From assembly GCA_021234155.1 (NCBI GenBank), contig JAJEKV010000053.1:5176488-5240487 (forward strand): a DNA stretch of 64,000 nucleotides, read 5' to 3'. Positions within the stretch are counted from its first letter, which is position 1, and every line of letters begins with the position of its first letter. Positions 46,295 to 56,785 of this stretch are shown here, one piece after another. This stretch comes from Isoetes taiwanensis. Its lineage: Eukaryota > Streptophyta > Lycopodiopsida > Isoetales > Isoetaceae. The notes under the pieces are model-generated. The model was given only the letters and a program-made list of their open reading frames with translations. It did not search any database and was not told the origin of the DNA. The position numbers were made by a program, and so were the translations under genes.

Positions 46295-47641
46295 TTAAAA
46301 CAAATTTCCACATCTATATGCCAAGAACTTCAATTCATTTCCATGAAAGATCTTACATGCTTTTGAGTCAAATATGACTTTGTACCCTAAATCTACTAAT
46401 TGACTAACAAAAATCAGATTCTTTATGATGCTTGGTACACATAAGACGTTCTCAATATCAATGATGTTCCCTTGCAAGTCTGTAAGCTGTAGCAAACCAC
46501 TCCCTTCTATTGACTGCAATTGACCATTTCCTATTTGGACATCCTTTGAGTTGGTTGCCTTGACGTTTCTGAGCAGATCAGTAGATTGTACTACTGATCT
46601 CTCAGCTCCATTATCAACTACAAATGTTTCACAATTTGTGTTATCTCCATCATTTTTGTCAATAACAGCAAATACGCAACTTACCTCGTCTTCATTCTCA
46701 GCTTCTTTACCTTCTTGATCATTTTCTTGAGTAAGGTTGATCCCAACTGACCTTCTTCCTCCTCGGCCTCTGCTTGCAGAATTTCTTCCTCCTTGAGTTT
46801 CTCTTTCTTTTCCTCTTCCCCTGCCATAAGCCTTCGGGGAAGAGCATTTGACTGCTATATGCCCTTTGCCCCCACAGTTAAAGCAATTTATGTTATTGTC
46901 CTTAAGCTTTGGGAATTCATTCTTAACATGCCCTTGTTCATGACAGTAATAGAAAGATCCTTTTCCTTTCTTTCCTGCATACAATATTTCTGTGGCTTCA
47001 TCCTCACCGTTAATCTTTTTCTGTTCATATTCAGTCCTTAAAACATTTTCTGCATCTTCTCGTGTTTTGCTCATGTTCGTAATGAACAAGGATAATTGAT
47101 CATTATCTATTATAGCCCTAGAAATTTGAACCATTTGGCTCCTTTCAGAGACAATTACCCCAGCTCCAGACAGATCAGCTATGATATTATCAAAATTGAT
47201 AAAGAATTCGGATACATCACCTTCCTCCTGTAGTTTAAGACCTTTAAGTTCTTTTTCCAGAAGATCAACTTGGAAGGATGTTTTTTCTTCATAGTGCTTA
47301 AGCAAGAAATACCACATCTGTCTTGGTGTTTCGTTTCTAAGCTTAAGCCTGATTGTTGGACTCACCTTGCATGAGATATATCCTTGAGCTTCTTTGACTC
47401 TTGCATATTCAGTTCTCCCTGCACCAATGCGTAGAACTGTTCTTGTTGCATTTGCTTCACCTGTGGCATCATTTTCATTAGTAGCAATATTAACTGAACT
47501 TTCAGACCTGTGCATTGCATTCAAGTCTGCATGACTGACTTCAACACCCTCTGGATCAACGAGATCCCAGAGTTCCTCAACCTCCAGTATATGTTTGATG
47601 GAGTCTTTCCATACTTGAAAGCCTCTTGAAGACTTCAACAC
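46295..47641 (-). CDS. Ty1/copia gag-protease polyprotein, truncated
   Basis: The 448-codon ORF includes a gag domain of the UBN2 type (FLLKHYEEKTSFQVDLLEKEL, residues about 130-155), a degenerate first zinc knuckle (YCHEQGHVKNEFP, final Cys missing) and a good second one (CFNCGGKGHIAVKC). A charged linker and a protease segment follow. The protease catalytic triplet reads VDNGAERS, where D(S/T)G is expected, so the residue after the catalytic Asp is Asn. The segment NVLCVPSIIKNLIFVSQLVDLGYKV is typical of copia protease ends. The polyprotein is cut off by a stop and frameshift just before the integrase. The start is the first ATG after the primer-binding site. No other pol domains remain. 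Confidence 0.88.
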   Translation of the reverse strand: MLKSSRGFQVWKDSIKHILEVEELWDLVDPEGVEVSHADLNAMHRSESSVNIATNENDATGEANATRTVLRIGAGRTEYARVKEAQGYISCKVSPTIRLKLRNETPRQMWYFLLKHYEEKTSFQVDLLEKELKGLKLQEEGDVSEFFINFDNIIADLSGAGVIVSERSQMVQISRAIIDNDQLSLFITNMSKTREDAENVLRTEYEQKKINGEDEATEILYAGKKGKGSFYYCHEQGHVKNEFPKLKDNNINCFNCGGKGHIAVKCSSPKAYGRGRGKERETQGGRNSASRGRGGRRSVGINLTQENDQEGKEAENEDEVSCVFAVIDKNDGDNTNCETFVVDNGAERSVVQSTDLLRNVKATNSKDVQIGNGQLQSIEGSGLLQLTDLQGNIIDIENVLCVPSIIKNLIFVSQLVDLGYKVIFDSKACKIFHGNELKFLAYRCGNLF

Positions 47642-47696
47642 TGCTTAACGGACTAGCACCAAATCAACTAGACATATTAAATGATAAATGTGTCCT

Positions 47697-47709
47697 GCTC
47701 TGATACCAA
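47697..47709 (-). promoter_or_regulatory. Primer-binding site for initiator-Met tRNA
   Basis: The minus-strand sequence TTGGTATCAGAGC directly follows the LTR end ATTATCA. TGGTATCAGAGC is the standard plant Ty1/copia primer site, complementary to the 3' end of tRNA-iMet. Confidence 0.92.
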
Positions 47710-48001
47710 TGATAATACGGTTCAAACTTTTGATTTCAAGAAGCTACTGACGTTATTGTACTACTAGGCAATAGGAAGATAAGACCTCCTTAACTATTCA
47801 AAACCATTGATATAATAATGAAAATACCACTGTAGCAGAACTATTGAAATTTATTCAATAGACATCAGTCGTGCAACAAATTCCGAAAACCCAAGCATTT
47901 GCATATGAAAGGTTACCACCAAAACTTGATACGATCACCTTTTCTCTGTGTCCGACCTTTGTGCATGCTTCTTGATTTATTTACAGGCAATCCGACCAAC
48001 A
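47710..48001 (-). repeat. Copia 5' LTR (292 bp)
   Basis: On the minus strand it starts TGTTGGTCGG and ends TATTATCA directly before the primer-binding site. The 5' boundary is inferred from the canonical TGTTGG start because no second LTR is present to compare. Confidence 0.7.
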
Positions 48002-50748
48002 TGGAATCGGTGTTCGACGCCCATAGACCTGTCACGTTTAAACTGGTTTTGGCTCCCATTTTAAAGCCTTAACCTCCTCATAATATTATATCTATACAAG
48101 AATTTAGCGCTGGCGGAGCCAACGCCATATGCACTGCTAGTAGTTGAACCCAATTGTGATCTTCAGTTTGGATCTATGATGTATGCCCCCATGGCAGTCG
48201 GACCCAAATGCGATCTCCAATTTGGATCTAGAACTTTTATTCTAATAGTGGCACGATGCCTCCTACCGGAAAACAAAATCAGGTTCCAAATATAAACATT
48301 TTCATTTTGGAATTTATTTGTTTAATTTTGGAAGCTGGAGCGATAATGATATATGTAAGAAGACAAAAATTTGGCACCCGTGGGGGTCGAACCCAAGTGA
48401 TGAACCCAATTGCTGTTTCTGCAAAAAAATCAAGCTCTGATCTGAATTGGGTTATGGCAGGGGAAAAAAAAAAGGGAAAAACGAAAACAGTATTTGGGTC
48501 ACAAATGGCGGTGATGGGTTCCAGCAAGGAGAGATTTTTACGCTCTGCGATCGCCATAGCAATACCTTTAAGAGAAAGGAAAACTCTATGCTTTTTGCTT
48601 TGGTCGTAGCCATGGCTTCTGTTTTCTGATAACCGGCTTCTTATGCCATTGGGTTATAGATAACCATATTTGGCAATGGGATTTTAGTTTGCTTTCAGCA
48701 TTTTCTTTAGATTAACCTGGCCCATCGACTCAGAAACACATGCACTTTGTTTTAGTTTTTGAATCCTGCATCAGATTTGATGGCTTGAATTAAAGCTGGG
48801 TCATCTGAGCAAGCTAAAGATGAGTTTTCCTGAAGAAGCTATCCCATCAATGTCCATGGTTCAGGTCTGCCCTTTGTAACCCCGGTGGAAGAATAATAAG
48901 CAGCATATAGAAGAGATTATTAAAACCTGTGTTACTTTTAATCTAGGCCCGCAGAATATTAGAGTTTGAGATCAAAACGTTTGCCTTATTCAATCTTTTG
49001 CTCGAAACAACCAATTGAATACTCAAAAGAAGACGGCTGTTTGCTTCTCTCGGGCCAGAAGACTGAGCTTAAAAGAGGCTTTGATTCTAAACAATTTAAA
49101 TTTCCTCTTAGACAAAGCCTCCACACAAAGATTCAAATACACCCTTTCTTTGTTTTGCTTTCTCTGACGTTTTTATGTTTTTAGAGAACCGGGCATCTTG
49201 GATTAGAGAACCCCGGGTTAAGCTTTCTTAGAGTAGAAGCTTGGCAAGGGTAGCGAATTTCTTGATGCTGGCTTGGCAACGCCCGTGAATTGACCTCCCC
49301 ACAGCTAGGTTCTTTTGCCTTCATGTTCAGAACAAAAAAGACCCCAGCAATCCAAAATCTAGCTCGTGCGAGTGAGCTTCCAGTAGCAGAGTTCGAGCTC
49401 GGATTTAAGAACCCAGCCTGATAATTCAAGAATTCAGAGTCTAAATTTCAGACCCAAATCTGGGTCTATAACCCACAAAAATTGTAGAGTTCAACTTCGG
49501 CTCTAGAAATCCAACACGAGGCGGCGGGCTTGGGAGGGAGGAGTATGCCGGAAATATTTTCTGATTCCAAATGTAATTTATTGGCCTGAAAACTTTTTTT
49601 TTTGGAATTTTTTTGGCCTGAACAGTCCTTTTTATTTTGCTAATAATCATATATATAGGAAGATAAAGACCATTACCTTATAAATATCTCATATAAATAT
49701 CCTTATGCAATGGTCTCTACTAATTTTGTCTCCCATGATCAATACTTCCGACTTCATCCCTTTTTTTTTCTTTCATAAAGAACTCTCTAGCTGGATTCAT
49801 TTATAGTTGTATAATCTTAATAGAGCAGATAGATATGATCATTTTGTCTAGTTACTAACTGAATATGTGATGATCTACCCATTATTTCAACACCATATTT
49901 GGTAGCGGGTTTCTATGCCCCATCCCTCCCCCAAAGTTTTTTCGTTTCTCGAGTATTTTCTATCTAGTGTTGGCTAGTCTTCACTTAGTTTGGGGTTGTT
50001 CATCTAGTTGCTCCGTTGTATCTATGGTCCCTTAATGTCATTTTCTGACTACGCCAGATACTTCCATTCATTTCCTGGTATTCGTTATTCTAGTCTCCAT
50101 ATACTGGTCAGTCCTCTGTATTACTTCATTAGCCTCAAGGTTCCCGATGTGAGTTGTCTTGTATGTTGTTACTATTCTTGAAAGTGGTCCATTATGCGTG
50201 GATAGTATATGTTGGAATTTAGTCTTTCATTTTTACAGTATTTGTCATATGGTTTTTTCCGCTGTCGTTGTTGATGCATTGATTCTCCAATTTGTTTTCA
50301 TGTGCTCGTTGTTGTGGTCGTAGGTCGTAGTTTGTAGTTTGTATTCGGTTTTTTGTGCCTTATTTATTTAATGCATTCCATTTGCCCCATAGTTTTGGCT
50401 TTCTTATTTGTTAATCGAGGTTGGCTCGCATTGAGTCTTCTATGGCGCAGGCTTTCTTTGGCTCTGTCTACTATATATCCATGTTGCTTGCTACCATACC
50501 TCATCAGCGTTTCCTCTGAGCTGAGTTTTATTTGTTCTAAAGTTTCCCTCCCTCCCTCCCTCCTCTCAGTCTAGTCACCTGATATCGGCTCGCCTTAACA
50601 TCTGTTGGTTTTTTCTCATTCCACCTAGCGAGGGCTGGATCGACTCTTCTCTTCTATATCTTTGTAGCTGGTGGCCTCTGCAATTTTCTAGTGTAGCACT
50701 TGTCGCTTCTGGGGGGCACCTAGGGGCAGACCCCCGCGGTCGGGCCTA

Positions 50749-50750
<2 letters not shown>
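48002..50750. other. No gene recognised
   Basis: Short ORFs (at most 117 codons, 48256-48609) on both strands show no family motif. The sequence GGCACCCGTGGGGGTCGAACCC near 48376 resembles a B box on the minus strand, but no A box or fold accompanies it. The stretch 49640-50700 is T-rich with no repeats I could define. Confidence 0.35.
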
Positions 50751-50789
<39 letters not shown>

Positions 50790-50839
50790 CCCTAGAATCA
50801 AAGAGAATTTCTTTCCTCCTCCTCCTCCTCCTCCTCCTC

Positions 50840-50916
<77 letters not shown>
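50751..50916 (+). repeat. (CT)n / (CTC)n / (CT)n compound microsatellite
   Basis: A (CT)n tract at 50751-50787, a (TCC)n tract at about 50813-50843 and a (CT)n tract at 50844-50916 border LINE A on its 5' side. Antisense Arg-Glu repeat ORFs are artefacts. Confidence 0.95.
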
Positions 50917-50920
<4 letters not shown>

Positions 50921-50964
50921 TGAAGGCGCGCGTGAAGGCGGGCGTTTGTGGCGGTCGTGTGCTC

Positions 50965-52246
50965 ATGGCAAAAACAAGGAAAGATACAGAGAAGAAAGAA
51001 GGGTCTTCGAAGGGATCTGATGGTAAGAGTTATCTTCTTTGCGGTTAGTCCCAATAATAAAGAAAGCAAAATCATGCGCAAGAGATGGCGATGGGAATCG
51101 AGGAAGGCCTGAAGGCGAAACCGATGAGACAAGAAAGAATAAAAAAGGGTATAAGGGGCGATTTCGGCGGTGATTCTTCTCGATTCGAATGGGTCTTCCG
51201 CCCGGTGTGCGGATCTAGCAATGATTCGTCACAAACCAGGAGGCTCGGTTCCGGGCCTCTCAAAAAGCAGGGGAAACCTGGCGAGATACGAAAATAGGGG
51301 GTTCGATTCTCGGCAGGTCATTTGCCGTGCTTCTCGAAAAAAGCGAGGTGATAGAGTCTTTGAAAGCAGGAGGGGCTAGAAGGAGCGGAATTTGGGCTGG
51401 GAGTGCAAATGGGTTCTAGTTTTTCCGGAACAGGACTAGGACTGGAAGTTTTGCAGCAAATGGGTTCGGGTTTCTCTGAGAAACCCTCTCTTTTTGCTTC
51501 CGGAACAGAACTAGGAACTTTTCCACATCCTGGGATGCTACAGTAGCAAATGGGTTCTGATTTCACAGCCATGATAAGAACTATCATCAAAGAGTCTGTT
51601 CGTGAAGCAGTACAATCTGCAATCTCTGAAATACATGGTCTTGTGGCAATAGAGGTGAAGAAGAGTCGGGCAACTATAACTCTTGCCCCTTAGAGCAGAG
51701 TACGAACTTTTCAAATCAGAAATGATGGTCACTCTGGAACACAAAGAAGAAGAGACATGTAACAAAGGGAAGGAGGCAGACTGTGACAAAACCGCAAATC
51801 TGAATGAAGAATCAATCTCAGAAATTAAACAACAGCTTGCAAGTTTCATGGAAATGCAAGAACAGAGAAATAGGGCATTAAACCTCAGAATTGTTGGGCT
51901 ACCAGAAGAAGAAGAAAAAGAGAACACTAAACAGAAAGTAGTACAATTTTTCAATGAGCATATGGAGACCGAAGACCATGGCATCACTGATGCTTTTCGA
52001 GTAGGCAGAAAAGGGGACTGGATTCGTCATGTGGTTGTAAAATTTCAAAACAGGGAGTATCGTTCACATATCCTGAGGAAAAGAACAGCATTAAAGGGAC
52101 ATAGTATATGGATAAACGAAGATCTCACTAAGGAACAACTGCAGGAACACAAAGTACAGATGCAAATAATGAGAGAAGCAAGGCAAGCGGGCAAGAAAGC
52201 TTTTTGGAAGAATAGGGAAGTCGTGATCCAGGCAGATGCAGAATAG
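50965..52246 (+). pseudogene. LINE A ORF1, broken upstream half
   Basis: The ATG at 50965-50967 opens a basic start (MAKTRKDTEKKEGSS) like that of LINE B. The frame then hits a stop and continues in pieces (51085, 51405-51690). From 51683 it is open to 52246. This last part contains a coiled coil (about 51700-51860), the core string NRALNLRIVGLPEEEE (51866 onward) and an RRM-like segment ending in SIWINEDLTKEQL and a basic QIMREARQAGKKAFWKNRE tail. The layout of coiled coil, RRM and basic C-terminal domain resembles the L1 ORF1p RNA-binding chaperone. Angiosperm LINEs usually carry DUF4283 or zinc-knuckle ORF1 proteins. Confidence 0.8.
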
Positions 52247-55200
52247 GGACTTGAGACCATCAGGGTGGGAGCTTGGAACGTTAATACTCTAAAACTCTCT
52301 GATGTAGACACAATGGGCAATGTTTTAGCGGTACTTGATCTGGTATTTTTCTTGGAAACAGGAGAACATGAAGGACGGGGATTGCCATTGATTGCTGGGT
52401 TTACTCTCGTTACCTCAATATGGAATCATAAAGGCTGGAGGCTTAAGGGCTACGGAGGCATCGGGTGCTATATTCGTACAGAATATGTTCATCTGGTTAA
52501 ACATGTAAGTAAGAAAATTTCAAAAAACTATATTTGGATTGAGCTTCCTGGTAGAAGTAAAAGGCTTTTTGTTGCGGGATGTTATTTCCCACCAAGATAT
52601 TCACCAACCTATAATTACGGAGATGTTGACCGCGATGACCCGTTTCATTATTTAGAACAAGATGTGGTGGAATTATCGCAACTGGGTGATACTGTGCTCA
52701 TAGGAGACTTTAATGGACGCATTGCTAATAGACAAGCAGCCATTAGTAGTGATCAAGGGGAAGCATTATGGCTAGAAATGCTAGATGAAGAGGAAGTGAT
52801 GAAATCCGGCTGGGCTAGAGTATCACATGATACGGCTAGATGGGCTAATCCCCAAGGGCTTCATTTGCTAAATATGTGCAGCGGACTAGATCTCTTGATC
52901 TATAATGGCACTAACAGATTTCCCAACACGGGGATTAGCATTACATGTCGAGACGCGGCGTGGTGGATTACGAATTACAAGCGGATTTTGCAAAAGAGGT
53001 TAAGAGCTTCTATGTAGGAGAGGTACGTACCGAATCAGATCATGTCCCTTTGATTATGGAAATTTATGTTAATGGAATGCCACAGCACACTAGCCTTATA
53101 CCTAACCATCGCATTTACATGCGCCAAGATAGAATGGAAAAATTTCAAAAGATGTGTGAAGAAATTGTCAGTAAAACCCATTGGCCATCTGGGGCAAAAG
53201 ACATAAGTGACTTGCTTTCGTCAGTATTGCTAAGTAGTGCTGCACAATCTTTTCAGTCTAAAAGAAGGCAATTGGGGCTCCCTTGCAATTCCTGGTTTGA
53301 TGCAGAGTGTAAAGAGAAGAGACAACGCTATAAGCAAGCCGCAGGTAGCTGTAAGCAAGACCTTAAGAAAGAATACATGAAATTGATTAAACGTAAGAAA
53401 AGGGAACACTTGCTCAAGAAACGTGCAGATATGGTCAAAGAGTTGATTGTTGAACCAAAGAGATTTTGGAATAGACTGAGATTTAAAGGAAGGCATGAGA
53501 TGAAGCTGGACTTAAATGCGCTAATGCAACAAATACGTAAACTTTACTATGTCCCAGGGATAGAGGAGGTACATCTTGTGGAAAAAGATGATGAGATTTT
53601 ACAGTTTTCAGTGGATGATATTTTGGGTGGGCTACAAAAACTCTCTAATGGGAAAGCAGCAGATATTCAGGGGCTAGTTTCAGAAATGGTTAAATGGGCT
53701 GGAATGCCTACAGCGGAGATCCTCACTATAATGTATAATGCAGCTCTACGTGAAGGTTTCCCAACATCTTGGCAGGTGAACAGGGTCATCCCACTACATA
53801 AGACAGGAGATGAGATGGATCCAAACAATTATCGTATGATAATGGTCAGCAGTCTTTTCTCCAAGCTATATGCTACCATTCTTGAGGGTAAAATAAATAA
53901 CTGGGCAGAAGAACATGAGGTCAGAGCACATGGGCAGGCTGGCTTCAGGAAAAAAAGGTCCACGATTGATCACCTGTTGACATTCAGAGGCTTGATAGAT
54001 TGGTAAAGGCACCAAAAACCTATGTTCGCCACTTTTGTGGACTTCACAAAAGCGTTTGACATGAATACAGTGAACTTTTGTGGCATAGATTGGAGGCACT
54101 TGGGGTACCCTCTATCCTGCGCAGGGCCGTGAAGACTCTCTATGAAAAGGTAATGGTTCAACTTTCATTTCCATTATCTCAGCAATGCCCAGATCTAGTG
54201 ACGAGTAACATTGGGGTTAAACAAGGCTGCCCTCTTTCTCCCACATTATTCGGTTTGTTTATAGATGAGTTGGAGGATTGGATGGCCCAATTTGGTGGAG
54301 ACGGTGTTGCATTAGAAGGGTATGTCATTTTGCTGCTATTATATGCTGATGATATTGTATTGTTGTCACGAAGTGTGCAAGGGATGCAGCAACACTTAGA
54401 TGCTTTGGCTTCCTTTTGCGATACCAAATGCATGAAAGTGAATATGACTAAGACGAAAGTGATAGTGTTTGGTGCTAACAAGGTGGATAAATTTGCCTTC
54501 TTCTATAAAGGAGATGACATTGTGGACAGCTATAAATATCTAGGTCTGATAGTGGACAAAAGTCCCAGCTGGAACCAAGCAGTAGAGCAAAAGGTTAATG
54601 GAGGCTTGAAAGCTTTATATGCCATGCAGCGTAAGTGTCATCAAGCAGAAATATGGGATTTCAGCCTGAGGAAGATGCTTTTTATTTCCTTGGTACAAAC
54701 AGTAGTACTATATGGCTGTGAAGTTTGGGGTCCAGGATTATCTGCAGAAAGTTGGAAAAAGATTGAGAAGGTACAAAAGAAATTTTTTCATGCAGAATTG
54801 GGCACTAAAATGCAAACACCTTATGATATGATGCTAGTGGAATGTGGGATGCTACCCCTGGAACTTGAAGCCCTAATCAGACTCTTGGTATATTTGCAAA
54901 AAATACAGACACACGCAGAACACGCTTGTTTGCCTCATTTGGCTCTTGAGAGCAGTGAAGGGAAAGGGTGGTATGCTGACATTGTGCTTTGGCTCAGAAA
55001 ATGGGGGATGAATATTGCGGACTTAGAGTCCAACAAGGATAATATCAAAGGTTGGGTTAGATGGCATGCTATCCACAAAATGTGGAGTGTACCTGAAGTA
55101 AAAAAAGAGCATTACAGATCTATCATGAACCCTGGGTTACGAGAAGCTGAGTATTTAAAAGCTGGATTATCGGTAAAGCTTAGACATACGATAAGCAGGA

Positions 55201-55577
55201 TGAGGCTCAGCTCACATCACTTGGGGGTAGAGATTGGACGCTGGGCAAGAATACCACATACATTGAGATACTGTAAAGTATGTGGATCATCTGAAGTGGA
55301 GGATGAGGTACATGTAATTTTGAGATGTCCGGCTTATCAGTACATACGCACGAAGTTTGGTATACATGTAACAGATTTAGTGGGCTTCTTTGATTTATCT
55401 CCAGCTACAATTGGACGGTTTCTAGTAGAAGTTATGCAAACTAGGGACACCAATATTCAAAACATAAAATCATTGGTAGGAGCTAGCGAGTTTGAGTATG
55501 AGGAGGAGAGCACTAATATGTTCTTACCCGAAGACATATTAGATGATATTATATATGATGTTGAATATGTAAAATGA
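52247..55577 (+). pseudogene. LINE A ORF2 (APE endonuclease and reverse transcriptase), two frame breaks
   Basis: The endonuclease begins directly after the ORF1 stop with WNVNTLKL. It includes FFLETGEHE, GGIGCYIR, RDDPFHYLEQD, GDFNGRIANRQ and, after a frameshift near 52950, SDHVPL. Reverse transcriptase follows with NSWFDAECKEKRQ, NGKAADIQGLVSEMVKWAG, NYRMIMVSSLFSKLY, GQAGFRKKRSTIDHLL and, after a second break at about 54005-54078, GVKQGCPLSPTLFGLFIDELEDW and LLYADDIVLLSRS (about 54336-54375). A C-terminal CX2CX9HX4C finger (CKVC...HVILRC) lies at 55270-55330. No RNase H domain is present. This is the target-primed reverse transcription machinery. No ATG precedes the endonuclease motif. Confidence 0.92.
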
Positions 55578-55578
55578 A

Positions 55579-55608
55579 CGTCTTCTAGGCCTGATGGTCT
55601 CACAGACG
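55579..55608 (+). other. LINE A 3' UTR stem-loop
   Basis: CGTC and GACG pair around an inner AGGCC/GGTCT stem. The same structure occurs in LINE B at 60122-60152. Its position just before the ATTTC tail suits a reverse-transcriptase recognition element. Confidence 0.6.
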
Positions 55609-55629
55609 TAAAAATAAAGATTTCATTTC

Positions 55630-55632
<3 letters not shown>

Positions 55633-55669
<37 letters not shown>
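55633..55669 (+). repeat. (TC)n junction between LINE A and LINE B
   Basis: A 37-bp TC tract directly joins the ATTTC tail of LINE A to the first base of LINE B. Confidence 0.97.
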
Positions 55670-55671
<2 letters not shown>

Positions 55672-55753
55672 GAGATCGATTTGCTACAGTGCTTGGGGGT
55701 TTGTTACAGACTGCTACAGTGTTTTGGGAACAGTGCTTTGGGTATCGGGCAGC

Positions 55754-56785
55754 ATGGCACGAAAGAAGAGGACTGCCTCAACAAGTGTTGGAAACAAGAA
55801 AAAAGAAAACCCAGTAACAGAGGAGGATTCGTTGGACTCTGATAGTGTCGGAAATGGTGCCGGAAACTCTGATAGCGCTGGAACAGGGGCCGGAACAGGG
55901 GGAGCAGGGACCAGAACAGGTGGAACTGGCAGTGTTATAGTCGGTAGAGAAACAGGGAGCCCGAGTTCAATCACAAAATTAGAAGCAATTGGTGGTGCAG
56001 ATCTAAGTTTTTCTGAGAAAACAGAGGTTTCGGGCTTTCCTGTTGCAACACCAGATACACTGACCAAGCAAGACCTGCTGCAAGCCATCGGCCAAATGCG
56101 ACAGGCAATGGATCACTCCTTAGTATCCATGAAAATATCCATGGAGATCTCAGTGCAAGGTATGGTTAACGAGCTCAAATCTTTTCTGTTATCCCATGTA
56201 CAGAATGAAATAGATAGATGCAAAGAAGCCATGAAAGTAGAACTGGAAAGCTTCCAGGAACGCATGAAAACTGAAATGGAAACATTCAAGCAGTCAGTTT
56301 TAAGACAGAATAATGATCCCAGTGGATCCACAGGCATGATGGAAACTAATGAAGATATCCTGGAAGTAAGAACTCAGCTTTCTACATATATCGAAGAGCA
56401 AGAAAAGAAAGAAAAGGCATTGAATGTGAGAATTGTGGGCATGCCCGAAGAAACTGGAGAACAGACCAAAGAGCTAGTGGTGGCTTTATGTGAACAGGAC
56501 CTTCAGATTATGGATGCAGGAGTGACTGAAGCATTCCGCATAGGCAAGCCGAACAGTGGCAACCGGCACATTATAGTCCGTTTCAGGTCCAGGGAGGATA
56601 AGATCAATGTTTTGAAAAAGAAAATGCTGCTGAAAGGGAAAAGAAACATATGGATAAATGACGATCTCACCAAAAGCCAGCTGCTAGAGTACAAAGCACA
56701 ACTTCAGATCTTCAAGGAGGCAAGACAGAGTGGCAAAAAAGCATACTGGCGCAGAGGAAAAGTCATAATAGAAGAAGATGCATAG
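55754..56785 (+). CDS. LINE B ORF1 protein, intact
   Basis: Translation starts at ATG 55754 with a basic tail (MARKKRTAS), followed by a Ser/Gly/Thr-rich low-complexity region to about residue 80. A long coiled coil follows (about residues 110-220, rich in Met, Glu and Lys). The RRM-like core reads KALNVRIVGMPEE and RHIIVRFRSRE, and the C-terminal part reads NIWINDDLTKSQ with a basic end (ARQSGKKAYWRRG). The layout and core motif resemble L1-type ORF1p (Transposase_22-like), an RNA-binding chaperone that coats the element RNA. The ORF ends at TAG 56783-56785, followed in frame by GAATTAGGGACCATCAGG and then ORF2. The 23 codons before ORF2 motifs are open, so readthrough would fuse the two proteins. 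Confidence 0.88.
   Translation: MARKKRTASTSVGNKKKENPVTEEDSLDSDSVGNGAGNSDSAGTGAGTGGAGTRTGGTGSVIVGRETGSPSSITKLEAIGGADLSFSEKTEVSGFPVATPDTLTKQDLLQAIGQMRQAMDHSLVSMKISMEISVQGMVNELKSFLLSHVQNEIDRCKEAMKVELESFQERMKTEMETFKQSVLRQNNDPSGSTGMMETNEDILEVRTQLSTYIEEQEKKEKALNVRIVGMPEETGEQTKELVVALCEQDLQIMDAGVTEAFRIGKPNSGNRHIIVRFRSREDKINVLKKKMLLKGKRNIWINDDLTKSQLLEYKAQLQIFKEARQSGKKAYWRRGKVIIEEDA

Larger units (their letters stand above)
46200..48001 (-). mobile_element. Ty1/copia element, 5' part only
   Basis: The order on the minus strand is 5' LTR (48001-47710), tRNA-iMet primer-binding site (47709-47697), gag-protease ORF (47641-46295) and a frameshifted pre-integrase segment. The latter reads LWHTRLGQ near 46220-46245, the conserved LWHxRLGH box before integrase. 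Sequence after about 46200 no longer matches copia, and integrase, reverse transcriptase, RNase H and the 3' LTR are absent from the window to the left. The element is truncated. Confidence 0.88.
50917..55632 (+). mobile_element. LINE A, near full length, bounded by (CT)n
   Basis: It has a GC-rich 5' leader of about 48 bp, ORF1, ORF2, a short 3' UTR with a stem-loop (55579-55608) and an ATTTCATTTCATTT tail that enters a (TC)n tract. ORF1 and ORF2 lie in the same frame across TAG 52244-52246. Frameshifts and stops in both ORFs show that it is no longer active. It is 4.7 kb long and collinear with LINE B. Confidence 0.92.

Noticed and set aside
50688..51132. Minus-strand ORFs with long Arg-Glu repeats
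   Set aside because: They are antisense translations of (CT)n and (CTC)n tracts next to LINE A.
54179..54481. Minus-strand ORFs repeated at 58735-59028
   Set aside because: They are antisense shadows of the conserved reverse transcriptase block in LINEs A and B.
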